Counted from the stretch's first letter, positions 8,207-17,777 are shown. The stretch: DNA of 64,000 nucleotides from Mechercharimyces sp. CAU 1602 (GCF_024753565.1 NZ_JANTPT010000002.1:1-64000); one strand, 5' to 3'. Notes: generated by a model from the letters alone, not told the origin. Program-made: numbers and translations.

Positions 8207-9745
8207 TTATTCCCACTCGATCGTAGCAGGTGGTTTAGAAGTGATATCATATACCACGCGATTAACTCCATCAACTTCATTAATAATGCGAGTACTAATT
8301 TTCTCCAGTGTTTCATATGGAATTCGAGCCCAATCTGCCGTCATACCATCAATCGAAGTAACAGCACGAATACCAACAGTATACGCATACGTACGAGCAT
8401 CACCCATTACGCCTACACTCTTAAAGTCAGGAAGGGCGGTAAAGTACTGCCAAATCTCTCGATCTAAACCTGCCAAGCGAATTTCCTCACGCAAAATAGC
8501 ATCCGACTCACGCACGATCTCTAACTTCTCTTCACTTACTTCACCAATAACGCGAATACCAAGACCTGGTCCAGGGAAAGGTTGTCGCCACACAATTTCA
8601 GCGGGCATCCCTAACTCCTCTCCCACAGCGCGCACTTCATCTTTAAAAAGCGTATTAAGCGGTTCTACCAGGTCCATTTTCATATCTTCAGGTAGTCCAC
8701 CTACATTATGATGTGATTTAATCGTTTGCGCGGTCGCCGTACCTGATTCGATAATATCGGTATACAGTGTCCCCTGTCCCAAGAGATCATGCTCACCCAG
8801 CTTTTCCGCCTCTTCTTCAAATACACGGATAAACTCATTTCCAATAATCTTCCGCTTTGCCTCTGGATCAGATACACCTCGCAATTTATCGAGAAAACGA
8901 GCCTGAGCATCCACTTTGATCACATTCATATGAAAATAATCGCAGAAGGTACTCATCACACTCTCCGCTTCTCCTTTACGTAACAAACCATGATCAACAA
9001 AAACACATGTGAGCTGATCACCCACTGCACGGTGTATCAGTGCCGCTACCACAGAAGAATCAACACCTCCGCTCAATGCACAAAGTACTTTGCGCTCCCC
9101 GATGGCATCTCGTAATTCTACAATGGTATCCTCCACAAAGTTTTCCATGCTCCACGTTCCTACACAATTGCATACATCGAAGAGGAAGCGACGCAACATC
9201 TCATTCCCATTTGCCGTATGACGTACTTCGGGATGAAATTGAACAGCGTACTGACGTTTTTGCGCATGGCTCATCGCAGCTACAGGGGCAGAAGGGGTAC
9301 TTGCATCTACTTGGAAACCTGTTGGCGGTGCGGTAACCACATCACTGTGGCTCATCCACACCACTTGTTTTTCTGCCATACCTGCATACATCGTCGCAGA
9401 TGAGGTTAGTTCAATCTCTGCTTTTCCATATTCTCGCTGGGAAGCACGGTCGATGGTCGCCCCGTAGTGCGCTCCCATCATCTGCATTCCGTAGCAGATC
9501 CCCAGAATAGGAATATCTAGATCAAAGATTGCTGGATCACAGCTGGGCGCATCTGGAGCATATACACTGTTAGGACCTCCTGAAAATATGATGCCCTGAG
9601 GTGCGAGTTGCCTTATTTCATCTGCACTCATTTGGTGAGAGACAAGCTCACTAAAAACTCCTAGTTCACGAATGCGTCGCGCGATCAACTGATTATACTG
9701 TCCACCAAAATCGAGTACGATAATACGTTCTTGGGGTTGGTCCAT
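8207..9745 (-). CDS. guaA: GMP synthase (glutamine-hydrolysing)
   Basis: The 512-residue enzyme converts XMP to GMP with ATP and glutamine. The N-terminal class I glutamine amidotransferase has the nucleophile Cys84 in ILGICYGMQ and His171/Glu173 in QFHPEV. The ATP pyrophosphatase domain has LSGGVDSS (residues 224-231), and the C-terminal dimerisation domain ends PPATIEWE. Length agrees with B. subtilis GuaA (513). The ATG at 9745 has GGAAGGG upstream. The leader (9746-9995) carries a guanine-class riboswitch and an intrinsic terminator, so high guanine should stop transcription early. Confidence 0.98.
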   Translation of the reverse strand: MDQPQERIIVLDFGGQYNQLIARRIRELGVFSELVSHQMSADEIRQLAPQGIIFSGGPNSVYAPDAPSCDPAIFDLDIPILGICYGMQMMGAHYGATIDRASQREYGKAEIELTSSATMYAGMAEKQVVWMSHSDVVTAPPTGFQVDASTPSAPVAAMSHAQKRQYAVQFHPEVRHTANGNEMLRRFLFDVCNCVGTWSMENFVEDTIVELRDAIGERKVLCALSGGVDSSVVAALIHRAVGDQLTCVFVDHGLLRKGEAESVMSTFCDYFHMNVIKVDAQARFLDKLRGVSDPEAKRKIIGNEFIRVFEEEAEKLGEHDLLGQGTLYTDIIESGTATAQTIKSHHNVGGLPEDMKMDLVEPLNTLFKDEVRAVGEELGMPAEIVWRQPFPGPGLGIRVIGEVSEEKLEIVRESDAILREEIRLAGLDREIWQYFTALPDFKSVGVMGDARTYAYTVGIRAVTSIDGMTADWARIPYETLEKISTRIINEVDGVNRVVYDITSKPPATIEWE

Positions 9746-9781
9746 TTCTAAATCCCTTCCATTCTCTATGATCTAGATATT

Positions 9782-9832
9782 AAAAACGACCAGACCCCCA
9801 GACCGCTAGCGAGCGATACGGGAGTCCGGTCG
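9782..9832 (-). terminator. Riboswitch expression platform: intrinsic terminator in the guaA leader
   Basis: On the minus strand the arm at 9832-9820 pairs with 9799-9787 (13 bp with G-U pairs), followed by TTTTT (9786-9782). It lies 36 nt downstream of the aptamer and 37 nt before guaA, as expected for a transcription-off switch. Confidence 0.85.
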
Positions 9833-9868
9833 GTGTTCATACTATCAAAAACACGATCGTCCCATATG

Positions 9869-9935
9869 CTCGTAGTCCGACCATTTACGGTAGTCGGGTA
9901 GAGACTTTCAGGCCATATTCCTGAAGATATACGAG
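9869..9935 (-). ncRNA. Purine riboswitch aptamer, guanine class
   Basis: The minus strand folds as the purine aptamer. P1 pairs CTCGTA with TACGAG. P2 is UCAGG/CCUGA with loop AAUAUGG, and P3 is CGACUA/UGGUCG with loop CCGUAAA; these two loops carry the known kissing sequences. J2/3 is AAGUCUCUACC, nearly identical to xpt. The J3/1 specificity base is C (ACUACG), which selects guanine or hypoxanthine rather than adenine. It precedes guaA and its terminator. Confidence 0.95.
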
Positions 9936-9989
9936 CGAAACTTATATGATTGCTTACCATATGCTTACCATAACAGGTCTTCTAACAGC

Positions 9990-10019
9990 ATCATATCAAA
10001 GGCATAGAGGCAGGGTCAA
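9990..10019 (-). promoter_or_regulatory. guaA promoter
   Basis: The minus strand has TTGACC (10019-10014), an 18-bp spacer and TATGAT (9995-9990). The -35 box overlaps the stop codon of the upstream transglutaminase gene. Transcripts from here would contain the whole riboswitch. Confidence 0.7.
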
Positions 10020-12229
10020 GGACGCAATTGCTGGAGAAGTTTTCTCCAAAGTAAGTCTACCTTTTTCCATAATGACTGCCCACTTCCCTCATCTTTACCA
10101 TAGCGCGCCTGCTCGTAAATAGAAGTCAACTCTTCTAATTCTTTCGAGGGGGACGAATACCATTCTTTTTTCAATAGATATTCACGCACCGTCTGATCAG
10201 GTGAACGCACCCCTTTACGCCATGCATACAACATCAATACCTGATAAGTACGTTTAACAACGCCCTGCTTTCCTTTGCTAGGCCCACTAGGTAGACGTTG
10301 TAGCCACCACCAATAAAAGGTGCGCCAATACTTGATCGTAATAACCGCAAGCAGTAGCAATAGAGTCAGTATCCACATTATGCGACCTTGCCATTCCTTC
10401 CATATACTGCTGCTTTCACCCTTCGTTGCACTTACTTGTGCTTCCTCAGCCATCTGTCTTTCCAGCGAGGTACGATCTGCGTCCGCTTCACTATGATTGG
10501 TTGACGTTGAGTCATCTTGCTCACTTCCTTGATCAGATTTCTTAGTTTCCTCTTCTAAGGGGGTGGGATTAGTAAAGCCGGGTGTCGGTTCAAACGGGAT
10601 CCAACCAATCCCTGCAAAATAAACCTCTACCCATGAGTGTGCATCAGAATTACGGACAATCACATCATGCTTATCCCGTTTTTCATTATACGCTGATTCA
10701 CCAGGAGCAAACCCTTTCACCCAACGTGATGGGATACCAATAGAGCGTAGCATCACAACCATGGAAGTGGAAAAGTGATTACAGTACCCCACCTTCGACT
10801 CAAACAGGAAATCATCGACAAAATCAGACCCTTTGGGCGGAACGGAAGTCTCTTCTGTATCGTAAGTAAAATTACTGCGTAAATAAGCTTCGATTGCTAC
10901 AGCTCGATCATACGGATTATCTTTGCCCGCAATCACCCGCTCCGTTTGTGCGCGTATCCGCTCAGGGAAAGCCGGCGGAAGCTGAAGATAGTTATAACGA
11001 ATATCGGGGGGGTAGCCTGCTTTACTCGTGCGCAATTGTTTACGGTTGATGACAGGAATTTCGGACTTTAGTTCGGACTTTATTTCATACACATCTGTCA
11101 TATCTCCCGATAGCTCAACTTTACTGGAAGAGACGAGTAACTCACTATTAACATTTACATTCATTTTGAATGAAGTAAGTTGACCTGGAGTAAAGACTAA
11201 GAAATCTGGTGACGCTTCTTTAAAAATATCCGCTGTATTCATCTCCGTCTTTACATTATCGAAAAGAGTTCCCTCTACAGAGGATTCTTCCATATTCTCT
11301 GCAGACAAAGGATATTTTTCAACTCTTTCTTCCACACTGTCTGACCAACCTCGTCCCGTATATAGAGATTTTGCTTCTCCACGCCAATAATATGGAACTT
11401 CTACATTGCTTGCTACAATCGCAATTCTTTCATCCTGAATAAACGGCCCACCCAGCTTTGTATCATCTTTACCATATCCAATTTTTCCTACTCCACTGGC
11501 GTTATTTCCATTTCCTTCAACAAAGGGAAGGAACACAAACGAATCTGACCAACTAGCTGCTGGTTTAGGTGCCCATGTTCCCACAACGACCACAGCGATA
11601 AGAAAGAAGAGAGCAAATCGGTACCATCCTTTTGGTTCCGGCACCTCCTCCATCCTTTCCGCAAAACGCGTCCAACGCATCCATGTAGTGAGGAATACCC
11701 CGACCACGAAAACTCGTATTACCGCTCCCCAAGCTGCAAATGATGTAAGTGAGTCCAGTACGGCAAAATAGAATAATGAGAGCAATAGAATTGGTAAGAC
11801 TCGCTTTTTCTCTACCATCGCATGAAAACTGACCTGAGCGATAAAAGCGATTAAAAGGATGAGCCCTACCGATTGAAGGCGAAGCGGGGGAACACTTAAC
11901 CAATCTCCTAAAACGAGCAGACTTATATATCGTCCGCACTCTATCCATAGTAAGTGGAGCCATTCTAGGTTAAAGAGCGATAACTCCTGAGGGGCATAGT
12001 AGATACGGTGAAGAGTAAACAACATAATAACTGCGATGAGAGTAAGGTTTAACAGATGACTTCTTACTGTCATTTTAGTCAAGATAAAAAGAATTGCCGC
12101 TAGAAATAACCATTTGAGATTCCCTATATTAAGCGCTTCATCTAGTGGGCGTAGCCATTCAATCCATAAATAAGAGGAGACGATAAACAGAATCAACACG
12201 CGTATGTTAAAGGAAACACGTCTAATCAA
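10016..12229 (-). CDS. Membrane protein with transglutaminase-like domain (YebA/TgpA type)
   Basis: The 737-residue protein has several N-terminal membrane segments (about residues 1-230), an extracytoplasmic region with a transglutaminase core, one more membrane segment (about 620-645) and a cytoplasmic DUF4129-like tail. The catalytic Cys is about residue 483 in VGYCNHFS, the His about 531 in DAHSWVEVYF, followed by the Asp-position region WIPFEPTPGF. The family is linked to DUF58 and MoxR partners; substrate unknown. The TTG start at 12229 has AAGGGAGGGG upstream and overlaps the DUF58 stop by 8 nt. An in-frame ATG at 12292 would overlap far more and is not preferred. Order matches B. subtilis yebA. 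Confidence 0.88.
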   Translation of the reverse strand: MIRRVSFNIRVLILFIVSSYLWIEWLRPLDEALNIGNLKWLFLAAILFILTKMTVRSHLLNLTLIAVIMLFTLHRIYYAPQELSLFNLEWLHLLWIECGRYISLLVLGDWLSVPPLRLQSVGLILLIAFIAQVSFHAMVEKKRVLPILLLSLFYFAVLDSLTSFAAWGAVIRVFVVGVFLTTWMRWTRFAERMEEVPEPKGWYRFALFFLIAVVVVGTWAPKPAASWSDSFVFLPFVEGNGNNASGVGKIGYGKDDTKLGGPFIQDERIAIVASNVEVPYYWRGEAKSLYTGRGWSDSVEERVEKYPLSAENMEESSVEGTLFDNVKTEMNTADIFKEASPDFLVFTPGQLTSFKMNVNVNSELLVSSSKVELSGDMTDVYEIKSELKSEIPVINRKQLRTSKAGYPPDIRYNYLQLPPAFPERIRAQTERVIAGKDNPYDRAVAIEAYLRSNFTYDTEETSVPPKGSDFVDDFLFESKVGYCNHFSTSMVVMLRSIGIPSRWVKGFAPGESAYNEKRDKHDVIVRNSDAHSWVEVYFAGIGWIPFEPTPGFTNPTPLEEETKKSDQGSEQDDSTSTNHSEADADRTSLERQMAEEAQVSATKGESSSIWKEWQGRIMWILTLLLLLAVITIKYWRTFYWWWLQRLPSGPSKGKQGVVKRTYQVLMLYAWRKGVRSPDQTVREYLLKKEWYSSPSKELEELTSIYEQARYGKDEGSGQSLWKKVDLLWRKLLQQLRP

Positions 12230-13424
12230 ACGCTTCCCCTCCCTTACTAAATTGCTCCCACTTCGATCCAGAAATCTCCCATACTGTGACATTAAAAGAT
12301 CGCAATTCCTCTAATCTTCGTCGTCGCTCCCCTTCATCGGTAGTCACATCTAGCAAGATAAATAATTCTACGCGAATAGAGCGCAATGATAATTCTGCCA
12401 TGGAACGTATCAACACCTTATCGAGGCGAGAGGTTATGATAGCCAGCGTAGCTGTTTGAGGATATATTCCCTGATATTGAGTCAATGAGTGTGCTACTGT
12501 CATCTTCCCATCTGCTTGCACAAATGAAAGCTGTTTTAAAGAGCGGATGAAATGTTCCTCTCCACTTCCTAGAGGGATATGAATGGGGTTTCTCCCATTA
12601 GTCAACAATCCTGAACGCTCATGTTCCCGAGTTGTATATTGAAGCAGTGAAGCAACTAAACTGACACTATCTTCAAACTTATCGGAGGGAAGTTCTTCGT
12701 AACAATCTAGCAGGAAAAAGAAATCACGAGTCAAATGGTGTTCAAACTCTTTTACCTTCAGTCCCTGGCCACGCGCACTCGCTTTCCAATGTATCCGATT
12801 GAGGCGATCACCTTGAGCATAATCCCGCACCCCTGAAACAGAGGAGATATCTTCCTGATGTTGATGTGAAGAAGCGATACGCCCCATATAACTTTCATAC
12901 ATGGTGTCCCAACGTTTAATCGGAATGATACGTGGATAGACCAGCACTTCATCTTCCAGCGTAAATCGCCATCTCTTTTTTACGATCCCAAAAATATCCC
13001 CTGTCTCTACTTCAACCGCTTGCCACCGGTTAGTTCCTCTTTTTCCAGCATGGATGATATACGTAATCTCCCCTTTCTTTTTCCAACCCGGATACGAGAG
13101 AGTGCGAGTTTTGGAGTGAGAGATTGTTGCCGCAGTCTCCTGATGATCTTCTAAATATAACCAGGGGACTGGCATCCATGATGAAAAGCGATAATTAAGT
13201 TTCACTTTAAGCATATCCCCCACTGTCAAGTGGCGCACCGACAACGATCGCTCCACTTTCAAGTGGCGCACTGAGAGGAACATGATTGCCCCTTCGTATA
13301 CACATAGCAACAGAGCCGCATAAAAAAGAAACCAGGAAACAAAGCTACCTTGGATTCGCCCAAACGCGTACGTAACAAATAGTAGAAAAATGAGGAATAG
13401 AAGAGACCAGCGGGAGCGATTCAT
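12222..13424 (-). CDS. DUF58 domain protein (YeaD-like)
   Basis: The 400-residue protein has two N-terminal membrane segments (about residues 7-22 and 30-50), a beta-rich middle and the DUF58 signature YAQGDRLNRIHWKASAR (about 215-231), followed by a von Willebrand A-like region with FFLLDCYEE. DUF58 proteins work with MoxR ATPases and are often next to transglutaminases; the molecular role is not established. The ATG overlaps the MoxR stop codon by ATGA, showing translational coupling. Corresponds to B. subtilis yeaD. Confidence 0.88.
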   Translation of the reverse strand: MNRSRWSLLFLIFLLFVTYAFGRIQGSFVSWFLFYAALLLCVYEGAIMFLSVRHLKVERSLSVRHLTVGDMLKVKLNYRFSSWMPVPWLYLEDHQETAATISHSKTRTLSYPGWKKKGEITYIIHAGKRGTNRWQAVEVETGDIFGIVKKRWRFTLEDEVLVYPRIIPIKRWDTMYESYMGRIASSHQHQEDISSVSGVRDYAQGDRLNRIHWKASARGQGLKVKEFEHHLTRDFFFLLDCYEELPSDKFEDSVSLVASLLQYTTREHERSGLLTNGRNPIHIPLGSGEEHFIRSLKQLSFVQADGKMTVAHSLTQYQGIYPQTATLAIITSRLDKVLIRSMAELSLRSIRVELFILLDVTTDEGERRRRLEELRSFNVTVWEISGSKWEQFSKGGEAFD

Positions 13425-14389
13425 GATGAGTGAGCCTGCCTATGCTCATATCGAACTGGCACAGGAACATTCCGCATAACTTCCTGCAAAACATGTTTCG
13501 CAGTCTTCCCACTCAGACGTGCTTCTGATTTTATCAATATGCGGTGCCCCAGGGTGGGCAAGACCAATTTCTTCACATCATCCGGTATGACAAACGAACG
13601 ACCTTGTAAAAATGCGTATGCTTGTGCAGTCCGATACAGCGCAATGGATCCACGGGGACTCGCTCCAAGGTAGACCTCACGAGCCGTACGCGTCCCTAAC
13701 ACCAATTCAACCATATACTCTTTAATAGAGGGATCCACATAAACAAGCCTTACCTCTTGTTGCCATTGCAGCAACTCTTCCAAGGTAGTAACGGTAGCAA
13801 GAGTCTTAATCGGATGCTCTTCTCTAATCCGATCCAGCATCTCCAGTTCGTTCTTACGCTCTGGGTACCCGATCCTCAACTTTAACAAAAACCGATCTAG
13901 TTGTGCTTCTGGTAGCGGAAAAGTTCCTTCATATTCAATCGGATTTTGTGTTGCCATCACAAAAAATGGCGGTTGCAACTCATAAGTAGTACCATCTACT
14001 GTCACACTTCCTTCTTCTAACGCTTCCAACAAGGACGCTTGTGTTTTGGGGGAAGTGCGATTAATTTCATCCGCCAATACGACATTTGCCATAATAGGAC
14101 CTGGACGAAATTCGAATTCCATCGTCTTCTGATTGTAAATCGAGATTCCTGTTACATCAGAAGGCAATAAATCAGGAGTAAATTGAATCCGACGAAACGA
14201 TCCGCCAATCGACTTTGCCAATGCGCGCACCAGCATAGTCTTTCCTACTCCGGGTACATCTTCTAACAAGACATGTCCACCCGCTAGTAAACCCACAACC
14301 GCTAGCTCTATCTCTTCCCGTTTCCCGATCAACACCCGTTCTACATTTTGAAGCAAAGATTCCATTTGTGATCCGTATCTATTTTCCAT
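13421..14389 (-). CDS. MoxR family AAA+ ATPase
   Basis: The 322-residue cytoplasmic ATPase has Walker A DVPGVGKTM (about residues 44-52), Walker B VVLADEINR (about 103-111), sensor 1 MATQNP and the C-terminal lid. MoxR ATPases act as chaperone-like remodellers for VWA/DUF58 partners. The ATG at 14389 follows GGAGGGTGCC; the TTG four codons earlier is inside that ribosome site. It leads the moxR-DUF58-transglutaminase operon, which runs into guaA and pbuG with the same order as B. subtilis yeaC-yeaD-yebA-guaA-pbuG. Confidence 0.93.
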   Translation of the reverse strand: MENRYGSQMESLLQNVERVLIGKREEIELAVVGLLAGGHVLLEDVPGVGKTMLVRALAKSIGGSFRRIQFTPDLLPSDVTGISIYNQKTMEFEFRPGPIMANVVLADEINRTSPKTQASLLEALEEGSVTVDGTTYELQPPFFVMATQNPIEYEGTFPLPEAQLDRFLLKLRIGYPERKNELEMLDRIREEHPIKTLATVTTLEELLQWQQEVRLVYVDPSIKEYMVELVLGTRTAREVYLGASPRGSIALYRTAQAYAFLQGRSFVIPDDVKKLVLPTLGHRILIKSEARLSGKTAKHVLQEVMRNVPVPVRYEHRQAHSS

Positions 14390-14658
14390 GGCACCCTCCA
14401 AAAAAAAAGAGACTTTTCATCTATTTCTTATATTAAACTGTTTGCCACCAATATAAAAGAGAACCCTGGCTTGATGAGACTCCTGAAACTTTATTAACAT
14501 CTACTTTTATCATAAACTATTTTTTATCCAAGTGACCAACACACAAAAACAATAAATATCTAATTCTCTTAACCCACCTCTCCTAAGTCCGGAAGGGAGT
14601 AGGCGGTATTTTTATTTATTTTACATTTATTCATTTGACATCCGGAAAGCTTATAAGA
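14390..14658. other. Non-coding region between moxR and tetR
   Basis: About 270 bases between divergent genes hold no convincing reading frame. The one clear structure is a hairpin at 14574-14606 (CCACCTCTCC with GGGAGTAGGCGG) followed on the plus strand by ATTTTTATTT. It looks like a plus-strand terminator although no plus-strand gene lies before it. Confidence 0.5.
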
Positions 14659-14664
14659 TATTAT
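14635..14664 (+). promoter_or_regulatory. tetR promoter
   Basis: TTGACA at 14635-14640 is followed, after an 18-bp spacer, by TATTAT at 14659-14664. The inverted repeat at 14664-14683 begins at the -10 box. Confidence 0.6.
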
Positions 14665-14683
14665 TTACTTACCGGTAAATAAA
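14664..14683. promoter_or_regulatory. Probable TetR operator
   Basis: TTTACTTACC and GGTAAATAAA form a 20-bp inverted repeat with one mismatched pair, centred on TTACCGGTAA. It overlaps the predicted start region of the tetR transcript. Autorepression is inferred. Confidence 0.7.
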
Positions 14684-14699
14684 ATAAAGGATCGATGAT

Positions 14700-15263
14700 A
14701 TGTCAGACAAATATTCGCGAATTTTAGAGATTACATATCAGTTAATTGCCCAGCATGGAATAGAAAAAACGAGTATGTCATTAATTGCTAAGGAAATGGG
14801 GGTCACTAAGCCTGCCATTTATTATTACTTCTCCTCTAAAGAAAAGTTGGTTCGTACTCTGTTTGAGGTGTTAGTCACTGAGATTCAATTTACAAAGTTT
14901 TTTCAAATTGAGAAATACAGTAAGGAAAACTTTTGTGATCAGTTGATTATGGATGGGATACGGATGATTCAGGAACAAGGCGCCGATCCGTACTATGAGA
15001 ATGTAATGCGTCAATATAGCGTTCTCGCGGCACGAGAAAATAAATACCAAGTCATTTTGGAAGAAGTACTGTACGATTTTTTGCAAGGTTTTACTACTCT
15101 ACTACAACGCGCCCATCAATTTGGTCTTCTTCCCGATGAGGAGATTGCCATCAGAGCACAATACCTCACCCTGGTTGTAGATGGATTGGATCAATATACA
15201 GATGAGCGATATGGTTTTGATGCGGAAGCAATATGGAAATTTACTGTGCAAAATTTTTTTTAA
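14700..15263 (+). CDS. TetR/AcrR family transcriptional regulator
   Basis: The 187-residue protein has the TetR N-terminal HTH: ILEITYQLIAQHGIEKTSMS followed by the recognition helix VTKPAIYYYFSSKEKLV. The C-terminal ligand domain (about residues 55-187) is not diagnostic. The ATG follows AAAGGA. A near-palindrome lies on its promoter. The next gene, a DUF418-like membrane protein, starts 19 bp downstream in the same direction and is the likely co-regulated target. Inducer unknown. Confidence 0.9.
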   Translation: MSDKYSRILEITYQLIAQHGIEKTSMSLIAKEMGVTKPAIYYYFSSKEKLVRTLFEVLVTEIQFTKFFQIEKYSKENFCDQLIMDGIRMIQEQGADPYYENVMRQYSVLAARENKYQVILEEVLYDFLQGFTTLLQRAHQFGLLPDEEIAIRAQYLTLVVDGLDQYTDERYGFDAEAIWKFTVQNFF

Positions 15264-15282
15264 ATAAGGGGAGAGAAGAGGT

Positions 15283-16365
15283 ATGGGTATATCCAACAAG
15301 CGTATGATTGGCTTTGATCTAGCGCGAGCACTTGCTATTTTCGGCATGGTGGTCGTCAACTATAAAATTGCGTTACATGCTGAAGAATCTTCCCCACAGT
15401 GGCTAGATGCCCTCACTGGTTTAATAGAGGGCAGAGCCGCCGCTATCTTCGTGATCTTAGCCGGGATCGGAATCTCACTCATGAGCAAGAAAGCGTGGAA
15501 GGACGAAAAAGATCGTACCCATATCCACTCACTCCGGCAACAGATATGGAAACGATCTTTCTTCCTCTTGATATTAGGCACCGGCCTCTATTTGCTCGGA
15601 TGGTCTGCAGACATCTTACACTACTATGCTGTTTACCTCTTTATCGCTTCCTTTTTTCTCACTTCTTCTTCACGCGTATTACTGTGGGCAGCCACCTGTT
15701 CACTTCTAATCGCCCAACTTCTCCAGTTCCTCGGCGATTATACCTATGGGTGGGACTCTACCTTTCAAACTTTTCAACTATTTTGGTCTCCACTCGGTTT
15801 TTTAAGCAATCTATTCTATAATGGCTATCATCCAATCTTCCCTTGGATCGCCTTTGTTTTCTTCGGCATGTGGTTGGGGAGATTTGATTTTAATCAACCT
15901 CATGTAAAAAGAAAATTACTCTTCATTTCCACTACTATCGCAATACTTGTACAAGCTTCTTCCTATCTACTCATACAACTAACTTCTCCTATCATTGGGA
16001 CTGAGCTGGCTGAATACTTTTTTACCACTAAACCGATGCCTCCCACTCTCTTCTATATGATCGCCAGTTCCAGCACATCCGTACTCATCATCTTGCTCTG
16101 CATCTACCTTTCTGAACAGTTTCGTAAACACATCATGATGAAGGCACTCGTTTATACAGGTCAGCTGGCGCTCACACACTATGTGGGGCACTTCTTATTC
16201 CTAGTCGTCCTCTACCTCGTCGGTGTTCCTGAGTACGCCTCTTTGCCATTGGCAGTAGGTAGTTCCCTTCTATTCTTTACTCTCTCGATTGTGCTCTCCT
16301 ACTGGTGGAGAACTTACTTGGTACGAGGCCCCATCGAGTACGCCATGCGCAAGGTAAGTGGTTGA
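15283..16365 (+). CDS. DUF418-like multi-spanning membrane protein
   Basis: The 360-residue protein starts with RMIGFDLARALAIFGMVVVN, the typical opening of the DUF418/DUF1624 acyltransferase-like membrane family, and has about ten hydrophobic segments. Near the C-terminus are TGQLALTHYVGHF and a RGPIEYAMR turn, as in DUF418 proteins. These are suspected transporters or acyl-transfer proteins; no catalytic role is shown here. It follows tetR by 19 bp and probably shares its promoter. A strong bidirectional hairpin follows at 16496. Confidence 0.8.
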   Translation: MGISNKRMIGFDLARALAIFGMVVVNYKIALHAEESSPQWLDALTGLIEGRAAAIFVILAGIGISLMSKKAWKDEKDRTHIHSLRQQIWKRSFFLLILGTGLYLLGWSADILHYYAVYLFIASFFLTSSSRVLLWAATCSLLIAQLLQFLGDYTYGWDSTFQTFQLFWSPLGFLSNLFYNGYHPIFPWIAFVFFGMWLGRFDFNQPHVKRKLLFISTTIAILVQASSYLLIQLTSPIIGTELAEYFFTTKPMPPTLFYMIASSSTSVLIILLCIYLSEQFRKHIMMKALVYTGQLALTHYVGHFLFLVVLYLVGVPEYASLPLAVGSSLLFFTLSIVLSYWWRTYLVRGPIEYAMRKVSG

Positions 16366-16906
16366 GACTCCCATGGTTGCAGCCGAATAAGATTCTTGGG
16401 TAGTTTGGACTGTCTCATCAGTCTATCTCATACGAAAAAAGTTCCCTTATCGATCACACTACACTAAAGACAGAAACAACCGCCCAGATAGTGATATAAA
16501 AATGAACAAGGTCGATTCAGTGAATCGACCTTGTTCATTTTTACTGATCTCCCTTTTTAACCCATTGTGCCACGGTTGCAGTTCGTTTTTCAAAAGCCCA
16601 TCACTGCACCTTCCATGCTCTCCAACTATTCCTTCACTAGACCGACCATCTCTTTTCTTTTACACCAAAGAAGTTTTATTCGATGCGATTTTACAGCTTA
16701 AACAAGTATATTTTCTAAAGAATCTTCAGTTCTTATCTTCCCTAGTGACCGCTAATGAAAAATATTGAAGACTGTCCACAAAACATTTCATTTCCTAATT
16801 AACTGATCTTCAGATGGGGAGGCGATTCTATTGGGGGTTATAAATAATTCTCATTCAACCATCATAAAATTAAGTGGACACGATTATGAGTCAGAGGAGA
16901 ATAAGA
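16366..16906. other. Intergenic region upstream of the copper-related island
   Basis: Besides the terminator at 16496-16542 this 540-bp stretch contains no gene I can support. An 88-codon frame at 16502 begins inside the terminator hairpin, lacks a ribosome site and has no recognisable composition. ATTGGGGGTTATA at 16830-16842 resembles a motif upstream of the histidine kinase (21271-21282) and may be a regulator site. Confidence 0.5.
16496..16542. terminator. Bidirectional terminator
   Basis: A perfect 17-bp stem (16501-16517 with 16523-16539, five-base loop) has a T run on the plus strand (16538-16542) and an A run on its other side. It marks the boundary between the tetR unit and the island to the right. 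Confidence 0.9.
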
Positions 16907-17473
16907 ATGAGTGAATTTCAGATTTTTATTACGTTGGCTTTACTATTGATCGTTATTTTCTCAATTTTATTAACGAGAAAATTCCACAATTCTCTTCATC
17001 ATAACCAACGCATGGTCATCTCAATGATATCAGGGACTAGTATTGGGCTGGTCATTGGATTAATGCTGGCTTCGATGTTTCAAGGGAACTTGTTCATTTC
17101 TACAGTTTCAGGTATGTCAGTAGGGGCTTTTATTGGAGGAATATGCAACTGGAGATTAGGAATGGTTTCATGTATCGAGGGACTATCAGCTGGAATGATG
17201 GGTGGTATGATGGGAGCTATGTTAGGAGAGATGATGACTGTCACCGAATCCATCATTCTAATAAAACTATTTATTACATTAGCTCTATGTTCCCTATTTT
17301 TATATCCTGTGTTAGCAAGTACATCTTGTGCTGATCAATCCATAACATCAAGAAAATGGTTTATTAAACCCTTACTTGTTTTCGTGTTAGTGATTAGTTT
17401 TTTATTAGGAGGAGACTTGATTGTTGATGAACCTATGAATGATCAAGGTCCGCACAATCATCACTCAAATTAA
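16907..17473 (+). CDS. Met/Gly- and His-rich membrane protein of the copper-related island
   Basis: The 188-residue protein has about five membrane segments. One carries the Met/Gly run GMMGGMMGAMLGEMM (about residues 98-112), and the C-terminus is a short soluble tail ending GPHNHHSN. Met and His clusters of this kind can bind copper, and the neighbours are copper-linked, but no family is recognised with certainty. The ATG at 16907 has AGAGGAGA nine bases upstream; an upstream GTG at 16874 has none. It is the only plus-strand gene of the island. Copper membrane transport or binding is inference. Confidence 0.65.
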   Translation: MSEFQIFITLALLLIVIFSILLTRKFHNSLHHNQRMVISMISGTSIGLVIGLMLASMFQGNLFISTVSGMSVGAFIGGICNWRLGMVSCIEGLSAGMMGGMMGAMLGEMMTVTESIILIKLFITLALCSLFLYPVLASTSCADQSITSRKWFIKPLLVFVLVISFLLGGDLIVDEPMNDQGPHNHHSN

Positions 17474-17777
17474 AGTAGAGGAAGATAACTACTGTCCCCC
17501 ACAATAATTAATATCTAACAACGTCCCTTCTAATCCCAAGGCAAACGCCATATCCGGTTCAACCATGATTTGAAATCCATTTCTTTGATCAAAAACCACT
17601 GAAAGAAGCACGTAGATCAACAATATCATTTACCTATAAAACCAAGGGAAGACAGGGTTATTTATTATATTCCTTTAAATTGATACTTAAATAGAATAAA
17701 TAAAAAGCCCCCGTTATAGACCGGAAGCTTTACTGTACCTATCGTTATAAATGTCTTTTTGAAAATCACTTCATTTT
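17474..17777. other. Intergenic region with a possible small decayed frame
   Basis: The region ends with the terminator of the YdhK-like gene (17702-17731). A minus-strand frame of 46 codons (17489-17629) reads with ordinary codon use and ends INYCGGQ, preceded by a stop and without a ribosome site. It looks like the 3' end of a lost gene; I do not recognise its family. Confidence 0.35.
17702..17731 (-). terminator. Terminator of the YdhK-like gene
   Basis: On the minus strand AAAGCTTCCG (17731-17722) pairs with CGGGGGCTTT (17713-17704), including G-U pairs, and is followed by TTATTTATT. Confidence 0.75.

Noticed and set aside
9766-9960. Small minus-strand open frame upstream of guaA
   Set aside because: It is fully explained by the riboswitch aptamer and terminator.
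16502-16768. Plus-strand frame of 88 codons
   Set aside because: It starts inside a strong terminator hairpin, lacks a ribosome site and resembles no protein.
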